Assembly (NCBI RefSeq): GCF_905475465.1
Contig: NC_062243.1
Coordinates: 9,386,267 to 9,450,266 of the forward strand
Direction of reading: 5' to 3'
From: Pieris napi
Taxonomy: Eukaryota; Arthropoda; Insecta; Lepidoptera; Pieridae
DNA: 64,000 nt
The position numbers were made by a program, and so were the translations under genes. Of this stretch, positions 1 through 13,200 are shown piece after piece. The number at the start of each line of letters is the position of its first letter. The stretch's first letter is position 1. Below the pieces are notes generated by a model. The model was given only the letters and a program-made list of their open reading frames with translations, searched no databases and was not told the DNA's origin.

Positions 1-532
1 ATCGAAAAAATACTACTCGCGATAGCAGTTAAAAGCCAACTAAATGATCTTCAAATCTACGTTCAATAAAGTCTCAATGATCTCCCGCAAGCCATAATAT
101 CTAATAACTATGCGCTGGCAAAGATAGTTGACTCGAGTAAAAGTTTTGGTCTACTAATCAATCCAACAAGAGTTTTTCGTACTAAATACTAACTGACGAG
201 ACTGATCGTAAATTATCGTGATTCATGTGCACTTTTTATTTTTCATGTAGACTTTTTTTAGTTTATATGTTATATGTATTTTTGCCCTCCTTTTCATTTA
301 ATTATGTTCAATTTTTATATTGTAATGCAACACAGTGTTAATAAATAAATAGTGTTTAGTGAAATGAAATATAATACATAAATAATAATGCTTTGTCCCC
401 AAATTGTTTATTTTTTATTTATAATAAAACGCGGGGATTTCTCGTTCAATAATAGTCCGTGGCTCGTTTGCAACAAACTAGATCATACAAAATGCGCGTT
501 TACATTATTTTTTTAAAGCGTGAAATTTGACA

Positions 533-637
533 AGTATCGGTGAATCGGCAATGAAAATATCGCCGATGCCGATATATCGGCAAACCCAAAGTATCGCCGA
601 TATATCGGTATCGGCATCGGTATCGGATGCATCCCTA
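533..637 (+). mobile_element. right end of a hAT-like element with ATCGG-rich subterminal repeats
   Basis: The stretch is made of overlapping ATATCGG/ATCGGC/TATCGG motifs and closes with GATGCATCCCTA, whose complement TAGGGATGCATC is the terminal sequence of many insect hAT elements and resembles the hAT end at 47397. The other end is probably before base 1, so the target duplication cannot be tested. No transposase remnant was recognised in 1-532. Confidence 0.45.
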
Positions 638-959
638 CTTAAAACCATATTATAATAAAAATGTACAATATTTACAACTTCAATATATACATCTTAGACT
701 TTTAATTTATAACATAATTAAGTAACTCACCTAATAGCAATCTTAATTTATAAGTAATGGTCATCACAATATACACAATCACGAATTGAGATCTCAAATG
801 AAAAGTTGAAGAATTTATTAAGGCACACGTAACATGAGATATTAAACTTAGTTTGCCGTAAAATTCCAAATTGTATGAAAAATTATAAGTCTATTTATAC
901 ATAATTAAACTGTAAATTGTGACCAGTTAATATAATTTAATATCTTAAGACACAATATT
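638..959. other. AT-rich spacer downstream of hbn
   Basis: No open frame, repeat boundary or conserved-looking block was seen. It is probably beyond the hbn polyadenylation site. Confidence 0.5.
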
Positions 960-965
960 TTTATT
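960..965 (-). terminator. polyadenylation signal for hbn
   Basis: AATAAA on the minus strand, 84 bases beyond the proposed hbn stop codon, in AT-rich DNA. Position and strand suit the 3' end of this transcript; the hexamer is frequent by chance at this base composition. Confidence 0.4.
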
Positions 966-1048
966 AAAATGTTTTATGATGATTATGTATTATCGTGTCT
1001 TCATGTTGTCTACCTAGAGGCGGTTTCAGACGCGCCAGAGTGCGGGTG

Positions 1049-1223
1049 TTATGTGTGGACACGATTATACCGTTCATGTAGAAGCCGCAACGCATCTGGC
1101 GGAACGGAAAGCGCGCTGGGTGTACCCACTGAGCGGAGCGGCGAGCGGGGCGGAGAGCGGAGAGGAGATGGAGAACGTGGCACTGGAGAGTGAGTGGCGG
1201 GTGGCGGCAGACGAAGGACGTAC
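1049..1223 (-). CDS. hbn: hbn terminal coding exon 6 (tentative)
   Basis: The acceptor ACCCCAAG|G at 1224-1225 completes an Arg codon from exon 5, then YVLRLPPPATHSPVPRSPSP continues to ...HERYNRVHT and TAA at 1051-1049. The 152-bp intron is short but canonical. All three frames here are fairly open because the DNA is GC-rich, and a later acceptor (CTCCAG|T) would give another tail in the same phase. No OAR signature is present. AATAAA follows 84 bases after the stop. Confidence 0.5.
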
Positions 1224-4200
1224 CTTGGGGTAAAAATATGTTTTGTTAACATGGTACGATTATAAAGATTTTTTTAAACATTAAAACTAATGGTTGTAAA
1301 AAAGAAATCTACTTATAAAAGGTATTTTGTCAATCATCTGTTCCTGCCATAAAAGATTTTTTATCTAATACTGACCTGTGGAGTAATGCAGCCAATGCTG
1401 GTTCGGGCCACAAAGGCGCGGGAGGCAATGCGCTAAGTCCTAGCGACCACCACTCACCACCTGGTGCGCTGGCGCCGCCCCATTCTCCTGTATACAAATA
1501 TAATTCGTTACAATTCTATTGCAGGGACTCAAACCTACTTACTGGACGGATTAGACCGGTGCCAAGTGTAAGATGCAAAGTCGAGACATATTACACGCCT
1601 TCCAAATGCAAAAATCCAATAAAATTTTGACAGTTGGAAGTCGTACTTTGCGCTAAGTAAGGACTATGAATGAATTAGAATTAATTTTAAAAAAATCAGT
1701 GCTAATTAACCTAACTTAAGTAACTTAATAGAAATGTGTTTAAAACATATCTAACAATTATAAGAGCAGTTGCATAGTTTTGATAACAATAACAATGCAG
1801 CATTGTTCAGGCAACAACTTGACACCTGCCTGGAAGTGTCCCTCGTATCAGTTATTGATTTATGCTAATATGGATCACCTATTTGAGCTTTCTATACTGT
1901 TTATAACAAATTTATAACTTTTATAATATACATAATTTGAATAATCTACTATATAAAAATAAGTCGGGTTTTCCTTCCTGACGCTATAACTCCAGAACAC
2001 ACGAACCGATTTCCACGGTTTTGCATTCGTTGGAAAGGTCTCGGGCTCCGTGAGGTTTATAGAAAAATTTCAACAGAAAAGCGGGAAAATCTTACAAAAA
2101 AAAAATTTTCTTCATCTTTTAATCACCAAACGAATTGTTCATAAAACGAAGCCATCTGGTGACGAAACGGAGTTCGCCGGGTTTGCTAGTATATTATAAA
2201 AACTTAATTTTACTTTACTTTTGATTTGTTCACCGAAAAATTCAAACAATATTATATTTTTGTTTATTTGAATTCCCGTATAAGGCAATGTCAATGTAGA
2301 AATATTTTATATAGATAACGCATAGTAATCCAATAATTAATTAATTAGAATAATTATTTAATTAGACGTTAGAGTAGAATGAAGAAGCTCCGTTATTCAA
2401 TCAAATCAAACAAATTAAACTATTTCAACTAAATTTGTTTTGATTTCCTTTTTATTATTACTATGTAGCTTAAGAAATTTGTAAGTACGGTAGTTATGTT
2501 TAGATTTGAATAAAAAATTAAATTAAATTTATTATAGATATTTTTAACTAAAACATTGATCCGCCTATTTATCACAATTTTAATTTAAAGATTACTCAGT
2601 TAAACCACTGAGACTTTCATGTACTCGTAATTACAGTTTAATTATTCTTAAAATAATAAATATTCCAAACAAATTAAAAAAGATAGCAAAACTAATTTTG
2701 ATAAAATGTCTAATAATTCATAGGTGATTGCATATAGCGTGGCGCAATACGAATGTGATTTGTAAAATATTAAAACCTATAATTGTACGATGTCCCGTGA
2801 TAGATGGGAGGTGTCACCGGGTGACACTTTACAAGCTTTACGGCCTGGCCACGGGGATCGGCGGTGCGAACCGCGATGCGGGAGGCGAGGCGACCATTCG
2901 CGCGGGGCCGTTTGCAGGCCACGGACCAGTCACGTTTGCCGCCGCGACCAGTAAGGAAGTTCGACAGCGAAATGTCTTTATCGAAATCATCTCGATATTG
3001 CTTGGAAAGTAATAGCTTTTGGTGCAAGACCTAATATTTGGAGAAATTGTGGAGAATTCCACAAGAAGTATGAGAAATTCAGAATATATCCAGAATTATT
3101 TTTTTGAGTATACCAGAATGAGTATTGAAACCTTCAATTAATTCTTATGAATATTCAACCAGAATTGGAGAAAAAAGTTAATGCAAATAGAATTTTAAGT
3201 GCCGCTGAAAAATTGTTATTGAGATTAAGGTATATTACATTAATGCTGTGGATGGCCAGACTTCCAAATAGCTGGTCTAGCCAGTATTTCAGTAACAAAA
3301 AACTCTGTATTCATTTTTCGCCGCGACCACGACTAAACTTATTTATTCCCTTCTCTATTCGCCGCGACTGCCGCTCGACTCCGTGGCTTGCACCGTACTG
3401 ATTCATGCATTTGTTTCGCTCGCCCGTCGCGACGTCAGTCGCCCGCGCGATTCGCTCGCTACATTTCGCAGGTCGCATTGCTGGTCGCCGTTGCGCGTGG
3501 CTTGATTAGTACATTGCTATGAGTTTATTTCAGTCGCTAGACGCATCGCGGTTCGCACCGCGCGAATATTCGCGTCGGCGAATGTCCCGTGGCCAGGCTG
3601 TTATTTGTCGTTAATAGCGGCTATATCGACACATCTCCCTCAATAATTCCAATTAATGGTTTTATAATAATAGTTCAGTCCACCTGTGCGTTGTTGCTGC
3701 TTGTTAACGATACTGATTGGGAACAGATATATAAAGACAGATATACAAATAATGACGATAATTACTAGTACAGGTAATGTCCTTAAATGACTATTTACGA
3801 ATGATTTTTAGCTTACAATAAGGGAATTATTTATTTACGTTTTGGTGTATTAAAACATTTCGACTTTTTACAGCCATATAAGTCGTATCAAGTGATATTT
3901 GCTTACATTAAGTAGTTTCGTTGTTAATGAAAACCAAATTGTAAATAAAATAATAATTCAGTAGCGTTACAACCCCTTATAGGTTTTGGCCTCAGAATGC
4001 GTCAGTTTCTTTCATCATTTTTATTTTATAGACACGTAGGTTATCAGCTTTCTGTCTGACACATGTTTTTGGATTTGAGGCATACCGGTTTTCTCACGAT
4101 GTTTTCCTCGGAAGCGAGTGTTGATTACGTACATAGACAGAAACAGTTGCACGGCCGGGAATCAAACCTAAGACTTCAGGGATGAGAGTCGCAAACTAAA

Positions 4201-7200
4201 GCCAACACTCCTTTGTAAACACTGAGGATAAAGTAGTATCGCATATATTTGAAGGTAGTTTATTATAATATAAAGGGCTGATTATCAGTGCTTACCGTGA
4301 TCATGATGCAGGAAAGGAGCATGTTCGCGCCCTAAAGCCTTTTCTCGCTTGCGCCACTTCGCGCGACGGTTTTGGAACCACACCTGAAAAAACAATTATT
4401 TAAAATCCATCCTTGCATACGAATATTACTTATTGTATCTGACTGAAGCTACGAAATTACAAAATGGACTATAAAGTACTTTATTTAATTGGGAATAGCT
4501 TGAATTTATCATTTCAAAACAGAACATTTACAATTTTTGCTACTAAAACATGAGTAAAATATTGAATAATTCAGGTGGTAGGTAAATAGCAATACAATGT
4601 CACAATGTCGTAGTCGACACCACGCAATCCTGAATACAGCAAGGGCGCTAATACCTCAACTCGGGTCCACTTTTAATTTTTTTATCGCATAATTGTCGCC
4701 AATTTGTCGCTCTCCACTACAATGGGACCGTAATGAAAAGCAATTACGCATACGTGGCGTTCTGTGCTCATTGCATAGTATGCATTTTAAACTTTATGCC
4801 ACAGAGATAAGGTCGCTCTTGCACCGTAGGATCACTCAGCATAGAAACAAATTGAGCTAGTCGACTCGTATCGCTAATAAAAAGACATTGTAACTGGCGA
4901 AGGCAAAAATGGTATAATTTGATAATTTGGCAGCGAGGCCGCCGCACCGCACCGACTATTGTCATCTTTCGCACTCTACTGGAGATGTGATTTGATCTTA
5001 ATTGAGACCATCATTAGTTAATTTTATTATACAATTATTTGACTAGACATATTGCCATGAAGGTTTTGAAATATTAAATAAAATATTTTTAAAATAAAAA
5101 ATTATGGCATATCCGCTATTTTACGCAGATTTTGTTAATCGTATTATGTGTGATGTGTGTTAAGAGTCTAATGAAATTAAAGGAATGAAAACAATAAGCG
5201 GCTCTCGCTTTGCCTGTTGTATCGTGAGCAATTAAATAATTGAAGTAAATGTGTGAGCGAAGTATGAGCTCTGTAGGAACCACTACACCACCACAGAGCC
5301 AAGTGGCTGAGGGCCGCGGAGTGTCGCCAATCACTTCAAACTCTTTAATACATCTCAATTGCACACTAATTCCCACTTTAAGTCTACATTACGAACCACT
5401 ATCAATCTTATCTACAGAATTTAAAGTCGAATATCGTATAAATCGGTTTGTCTACAAGGGGCTCGTAGCTCGTTTGTCGGTGAGCGCCATCTATGGAGTG
5501 GATTAAAAGCAATTTGCAGCTTCGAGTGTGATTTAGAGGGCCCGACCCCGGCGGGAGGATTCCGCGAATACAATATTTAAAACCTCATAAATGTAAAATG
5601 TGAAATGAACGCAGATAACCGAAACTGTAATTACGTTCTTGCCAAGTTTCATGAGTCATGAATTCCTCGTTAGTGGCTCTACACTTGCACTCCGCTTATT
5701 GTCAGTCCTCCCACTCACAGACTTTTAACCACACCACTAGCATTTTCTCTCTTGAATTTAGCGTGTTTTTAAATAACATATCAAGTAATCCAATCATAAT
5801 AAAATGAGATATTGTACTCTTAATTTCAATATAAAAATGTTTTAATTATACACTTATAAGTTCTCATAACCGCATCTTAATGATTGAGGCATTTTTGTAT
5901 AGTGCTAGCGGAGATTACCCTCTTCCCACCCCAGCGGGCGATGGTGGCAGGTAATTACCAAATTGCAGCGCGGCGAGTACTCCACGCTCAGACCAAGCTT
6001 AATTAAACTATTGTTGCTCATTGACGGCTACGAACATGTCGCATTTTAAACAGACATCCAAATACTCTAATACCAAGCAGTAAATCCTTTATTTGCCAAG
6101 ATAGTGGTACAAAATCAAAAAAAACGAACAACAAGAAAAGTCCGCACAATCAGCCATATATTAATAGGCATGCAAATGTCACGCTATAAAAGCACCTTGA
6201 CTTTAAAAGTATTACACGCAAACTTTTATATACTCGTGAAAGAAAAACGAAAATAAGAAGTAAAAACGTATAATAAAAATAACATATTGGTGAAATCTAT
6301 TACGAAGCATCAGCATCAGTCTACGAAGTTTTAGATTTATTTAAAAACTTATGTGAAGAAGAAATAAAAATACTTAAAAGTCCTATTGTGTTGTATCTAC
6401 TTATCAAAAGAGCATTATACCTGTTTTTGCGTATTAACAAAATAGGAATTTGTAATTACTTACCCCAACTTAACATGAACAATGAAGATAAAAAATTCAA
6501 ACAAAAGATCAAAACGTGTAAAGAGTCGTTGAAATATGAATGGGATTCATCAGAGACAGTGAGCAGGCAGAGTGTGTAGGATTAGCGGAAACAGGAGACT
6601 GATTACATCTCCATGAATACACATAACGATACAACGAGACGCCACACACAACACCTTAACATCAGTAATTAACGAGCCAGAGTAATAGCGATGGTTTCTG
6701 GTCTTACTACTACTTACTATGAAAAAAAAACACAATTTAGATAAATTGTCTTCTTCATATAATGTTTCTTAAATCTACAGTCCTAAGTAAAATTAACTTA
6801 TTTGAATTGTTGAAATTTTAGGTATACCCACAATTTAAGCGACGTAAATGGGTAGGTATTTAAAAAATGAAAAGCTTAAGCTGCTAGTTACATTCCTCGA
6901 CTGAGAAGTCGGCTCATAATGACGTAATTCGCAACATGGAAGTATTTAATCGCTTATTTCTATTTAACTAGTTACGCGTTTAAAATAAACTACCTCTTAT
7001 TATTAAGTCATTTATGAAATTGTTCATAATTATAAGATTGTGTGCGACAGCGCGGGGGCAGGGGAGTTAGGCGGCTAAACATTAGCTCGCTGTCGAGGCA
7101 AGAGGATAATGAACGGAATTAGCGGCCATTGTTAGTCACACCGACGCGCTGCTACTGGCTGCAGTCTCTGGACCTTCATATTGCTTTGTGAAAGGGGCAA

Positions 7201-10200
7201 ATTTGAGGATGTACATATATTTAACCAGTTGATTCACTACTTACGAATAAACGGCCATCGTGTTGATGATCGCTTGTTGTTGTAGTTTAGTCTACACTTG
7301 AGCAGAATTTGAAGTGCAAGCAAGGATGGATCCTACTTAATAGATCCATAAGATATACTTATCCTATCCTATGGATATTTATGTTGTTCGACGAATTAAG
7401 GACTTAAGGTTTAAGAACGAACAAGACGAATTAAGACTATTAATCATTGTTAGTTATAGTTAGTTTAAAAGACATTAAAATTAGACTAGGTGACAAAATA
7501 GATAACTTAGGTGTAGTAATAGGAAATAAGTAGGAAATTTGGTGAGCATTATAGGTTTGTGGCGAATGGTGGGGGCCACAAAGCCGCAATCTAGAGCACA
7601 TTGTCGCGAGTGCAGCCCGCCGGGTGCGGCTACAATGCAACTAATTTTAATTGCGCCCGCAACTCGCCTAATTCCTGATGACATTCAAATCAGACATTTT
7701 GACACTACCAGAGTAACAATTATCTCAACTTAATGTACGACAATCTATGTCCAATCACAGCTAATTTATATAAGGTTTTATTCCATCAGCGCCAAATTGT
7801 ACGATTTATTCGAGGACCGTTATACAATAACTTTCTTATAAAGAAAACTAAAGCATGATTATTGAGCACCTAATAGTTCACATAGAACAAAGCAGGTTCT
7901 ATGTTTACTGTGCTCTGATTACTGTCCCAACATTTTTATTATTTAACCTATGCCTAGTACCGACGTAATAAATAGAACATAATACATCTCTTTCTTATTG
8001 TAGCGTCTCTCATTTATTCAAAAAACTCTCGTTGTCGTTGCTATACAATTATTCCACTGCACTGATTTGACCCCCGTCTACTCTCAATCTTCCCAAATGT
8101 GGTGTGCAAGTCTGTACTGCTGTTTACTTTCTAGTGCTTGATCTCAAAAGCGGTGTGTTTTTATGGTCCAAAATTCAAACTCATACAGAACTTGCGGCCA
8201 ACTATGACATTTAAGAATCCTGGTCCTTTGCAATAGAAAGATAGCGGACCGCGCTATCTCTATGCGGGAGTGTATCTCTGACATACTGTATAAAATATCA
8301 GTATTAAATACTTTAAAGACAAAAAAACAGAACTGAACATTGACGGACACCTTCGTAAATAATTATGTGTGACTCTGTATTAATAAATTAAAATATTGAC
8401 AATTGACATCGCTCAAAACTAAAGTCAACAATCCCATACGTTTGTCGTCTTGAGGTTATTCAAGGTATTACATACTATTGCAGCTACTAATGGACCCTAG
8501 TAAATAGTAATTAATGTAATTTATATCCTGGAGGCAATTGTAACAACCATTTAAGCCTTTTATTCGTCGCGAGCAGCCTACATTATGCAATTAGTGTGGA
8601 GTCTCCGGTAAACGTCTCTAATTGCCACTAATGTATATCAAACCGCGCAATTATAACGCTTTGTTGTCAAATTGGGCCTCATTAATATTGTATTAAACAT
8701 TATTACAGTGGTAAAGATTTTTTTAATTATTATTTATAACTGACCAATAAGCGAGCCACGGAATACAAAATGCAAAGATTTGAATGCCGTTTGATATTTT
8801 GTAACGAAATACTGTATTTCGCTAACGTAACGAGTAGGTTTATATTAAACTTATTTAAAGGATGTTACCGCCATTAAAGAGTTAGTATCAAAAGTGAAGC
8901 CTGAACCAGCTGCCCACAGAAGTATTTCCGAACCAATTCGACTTAGGGTCCTTCAAGAAAAGAGCGTACCAATTCTTGAAAGGCCGGCAACGCACTTGCG
9001 AGCCTTCTGGCATTGTGAGTGTCCATGGGCGGCGGTATCACTTAACATCAGGTGAGCCTCCTGCCCGTTTGCCTCCTATTACATAAAAAAAAATCTATTA
9101 ACTGACCTGTACACGCGCCTCGCTGAGATCCAGCCGTAGTGCAAGTTCCTCACGCGTGAAGACGTCTGGATACTGTGTCTTGTCAAAGGCGCGCTCCAGC
9201 TCATGCAGCTGGTAGGTCGTGAACGTGGTCCGGCTGCGACGTACCTGCTTCAACGTTCCTACTGTTAAAATCTGATACTCTTTCACTTCAAATTCTCTAG
9301 TCTAGACATAGACTAGAAATTTATATAAAACTGATTTTTAAATGTATCAAATGTAATAAAGCACGTCTGCGTTAAGATACGTTTAAAACGTAGACAAACA
9401 GACACACAAAAAGTAAATTTTCATATAATTAGTTTTGACAACCCTGGAAAAGGCCTTTATAACGACAATTATAATAAGTCTAAAAATCTAAGAAATAATT
9501 TGTCTTACTATCCACTGTTCGAATAGTTTATGGAACAACGAATATTCTATGTAGCAATTTACCTTGCGTGGTCTATTGGCATCCATGTCCAAATGGTCAG
9601 TGTGTTCGGCGCTCGGGTCAATATCCGGTTCGCGTTCCTGTCCCTGCTCGTGGTCATGATCATGCTCGTGTTCATGCTCGGAGTCTGAATGCACGCTCTC
9701 GCTTTTCATATCCACGCCATCTATATCAACACAAAAATACTCTTACTAAGCTGAAAAGTTGATATTAATTAATCACCCGTCAAAATTATTTTACAAATAA
9801 TAATTGACACACACAAGAATAACCTGACACTGAACAGGTTCACTGTAAACCTCTTCTTAATTGGGTTATTGTTTTTAATTACAATCTAGTAATAATAGTC
9901 TATACTTTAATTATGGCTGATAAAGTAACATGCTGATTTTTTTTACCATACTAGAACATTCTTTAACTAAGAGGATGTATATTAAGTCTTAGTGTTCTAT
10001 AATCTATACTTGGGTATTGGGTATTAACCTACGCTAATATACGAAAGTAAAATGAAAAAGTATTTAGTTTAACTCAGCTTGTGAACGGGTTAAAAGTCAA
10101 TGTTAACGAAAAACAAGGTTGCATATAGCAAGTAACATTATGTAAGTCATGGCTTATAGCTGTCAATCGAAAATATAATATTAATAAATGTATGAAATAA

Positions 10201-13200
10201 AGTAGAAATACGTTTTGCATAAAGATTATTATGTATTGATATGCGAATGTGATCCCGTCAAAGTGGCACTCGTGTCGCTCGTTAGTGTTCTCCGAGGTAC
10301 CTATCTACTCTCGCATCTATATCATTAGTAATAAAGTTTACAATACTATGTTAAGACCGGCAAATCTTCTTAGATGTATTTCATTGCATTCACTTGAAAT
10401 GCTGCCTTTTTACATCGATTCTACGAGATTAAATCTGATCGTAATCTTTTATACTAGAAGCATTTATAACTTCTTAACAGTCTAATACCGAGTTAACAAA
10501 TACTGAGTTATTTAAAAAATACTGAGTAACTAGACGCTGCGATATGTCCCATTACGAATGTTATTTTTTTAAAGGTTTGTTTCTAATCTTACATCCAAAA
10601 CCTTGCAATTAATCCTATTATCATAAATGATAATCCTGTTAGAGCTTGTATTTTTTATTTCTATAACATATTAATGTTTATCTTGGTGTATATATAAATT
10701 TTAAATAAAGAATAACAGTTTGTTCTGACTTCGTACGGCTCAACTATTTTTCAAATACTATGGAACTAAATTTAGACTTTGTTACTAAGGGATAATGCAG
10801 AAATGTATTTTAATGGTAAGTGACTGTTCGAAGTCGACCCAGTAGGGTTTTAAGAGCTTTCGATACAAAATGCAAAAATCTTTTCGCTATCAAAACTGTG
10901 ATAAAGAACTCATTTATAAATGAATGTATTATTCTTAATAGAAGAAAAAATAAAATTAGTATAAATGTTTTAAAAACGTTTACGATCAATCGCTACAATT
11001 AAATTTCTTCGGTGCCTATTAATAGAGAACTACCGTCTACAATTGTATTAAATCTAATTGTATAACATTTCAAACGCTATAAAAAATTCACTAAACGACA
11101 AAATAATCTTTAATAATATTTACTCAACATTTGCATTATAATGTCATTCAAACTGTATGAAGCAAGAAGGTCACACGATCAAAAGTTTAATTGTAACATA
11201 ATAATGTTAGCATATTCCCTTCTCGTCCGTTGTAATCAGTTGTAATCTCTTTGTATAATACTAATTCCTTGCAACAATTACAAAACTACAAAAACACTAT
11301 TATAAATAAATAGCGCGACTAATGTCGAGTGACGCTAAGTGCTTTATAAAAAGAGTATTTTGTTTGTATTTGATGCTAGTACGAGTTGATATTGCCTATT
11401 CTTTTCAAGCGATATTGCAATGTATACCAAATAGCGGAGAGGTCATATTCATTTGGTATGGAAAGAAAAGGGTGGCTATGTATGCAGCGAGTGCAGGGAT
11501 TAAAAGATCGATGTCACGCGGTTGACGGGACTGGCTCTCCACTCATTAATTGCTGCAATTGATTTATATCGGACCAGGGATAACATAAAAGCCAGTATGA
11601 ATTTATCTTGCTTTCATATACAGGAAATGAGCCAAGTTTTTATACAATTTACAATGTACTTTTATTGTTTTTTGTTAATTATTATTCAACAGCATGTAAG
11701 TCGGCAAGAGTTTTATACTTCTAAAGGTGGGAACTGACCAATGTTACGAAGTGTAATGTAACATGTAATGTAAAGGTGGGAACTGACCAAAGTTACGAGG
11801 TGTAATGTAACATGTAATGTAATGTTACACAGCGAGCATTCTTGCAGTCAGTACGTCGTGTTACGGGGAAACCAGCGAGCAACGAGCCGCTCGTTGCTCG
11901 CTTTGAGTGCTCCACCCGGCTGTCGGTTTTTTGGCGAATCCTTTGAGTGTTACGCGGTTCGGTCAGTACGCTCTTTGTCAAAAGTCGTCCCGAGCGCACG
12001 CGCGTAGCGAGTAATCACACGTCAATCAATCAATCAATCAAACATGGAGTGGGACAAAGAAAAATCTCTGTATTTTTCTATAAAATGAGGAAGTGTTGTG
12101 TAACCCAGCTCATCCAGAGCAAATAAATTCAACAGTTCTTCAAAATCGATCGGAGACATGCGTACAAAATTTTTATACTGTCTAGTAATCATTTGGTTTT
12201 TCAAAGTTGCTATCAATGACAAACCACCACATACGCCTCTGTTTTTAAATAAGTTTAATGCCCAGTAACGTTTTTTCTTCTTCTTAATTTGGATGAAACA
12301 ATAATTAAGTAGAATCAAATATACCAGCGCGTCCTCGCTGTCAGCCATCTCGTGAACACTGGCGGCGAAAGCGGAGCACAGACGTTTGACGAGCATGTTA
12401 CGCCGATTTTAAAACACAGCGTAACATGCTCGATGCGTTACACGCTCGATGCGAATGCTACATTACACCTCGTAACTTTGGTCAGTTCCCACCTTAATGT
12501 TGTACAGCGAGCATTCGTGCAGTCAGTACGTCGTGTTACGTTGTTTTTCCCCGTAACACGACGTACTGACTGCACGGAATACTCGCTGTGTAACATTACA
12601 TTACATGTTACATTACACCTCGTAACGTTGGTCAGTTCCCACCTTAAGAGCAACTTTCATCATTGCCAAAATCTAATTTATTATATGATTTTAAAGTCAC
12701 GGACAGGTTACTTAGCCAGATTAGATGGAGGAAGTTTCCGCATTCAAGTGGTTTTAAAAATAAAAAAAAACTCATAATTTAGTCGCCAAGAATCCGAATT
12801 CTATTATCTCTAGAAGTCGTATGGCAACTAGAGAGAATAGAATTCGGATTATTTTTATGGTTCGTAGCAGTACTACGTTGTACTACAATGCGGTGCTACG
12901 CTAGGTTAAAACCCAGAAGCTACGAAATAATAACATTTCAAGTAGCTCATAATAACATCATAAACCTTCAGTGATGCACGGGAGCGTGAAGCGAGCACAA
13001 TATTTAGTTAACACAATGTGTCAACACAATATTACTAATACTGGCCATTATTGGGCTCATCGGCAGCCGTCCTACCGTGCACTATTACATATTTCAATAA
13101 TCTTTTGTGTTCTTGTAGTCTGCAAGTCAATCGATTTTGAGTCTTATCTTGCAGTACTAGAGGTTAATGTTCTGTATAGATGTTTAGAAATCCCATATAA

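Larger units (their letters stand above)
11725..12644. mobile_element. outer Harbinger-type MITE (interrupted)
   Basis: The ends AGGTGGGAACTGACC and GGTCAGTTCCCACCT are inverted repeats flanked by TAA (11722-11724, 12645-12647). Removing 11774-12494 plus one TAA leaves a 196-bp near-palindrome around TTGTTTTTCC, with arms CAGTCAGTACGTCGTGTTAC and its complement. The TAA duplication and palindromic form fit a PIF/Harbinger MITE. Lies in hbn intron 1. Confidence 0.8.

Noticed and set aside
9568..9762. Plus-strand frame across 9568-9762
   Set aside because: Shadow of hbn exon 2 on the opposite strand.
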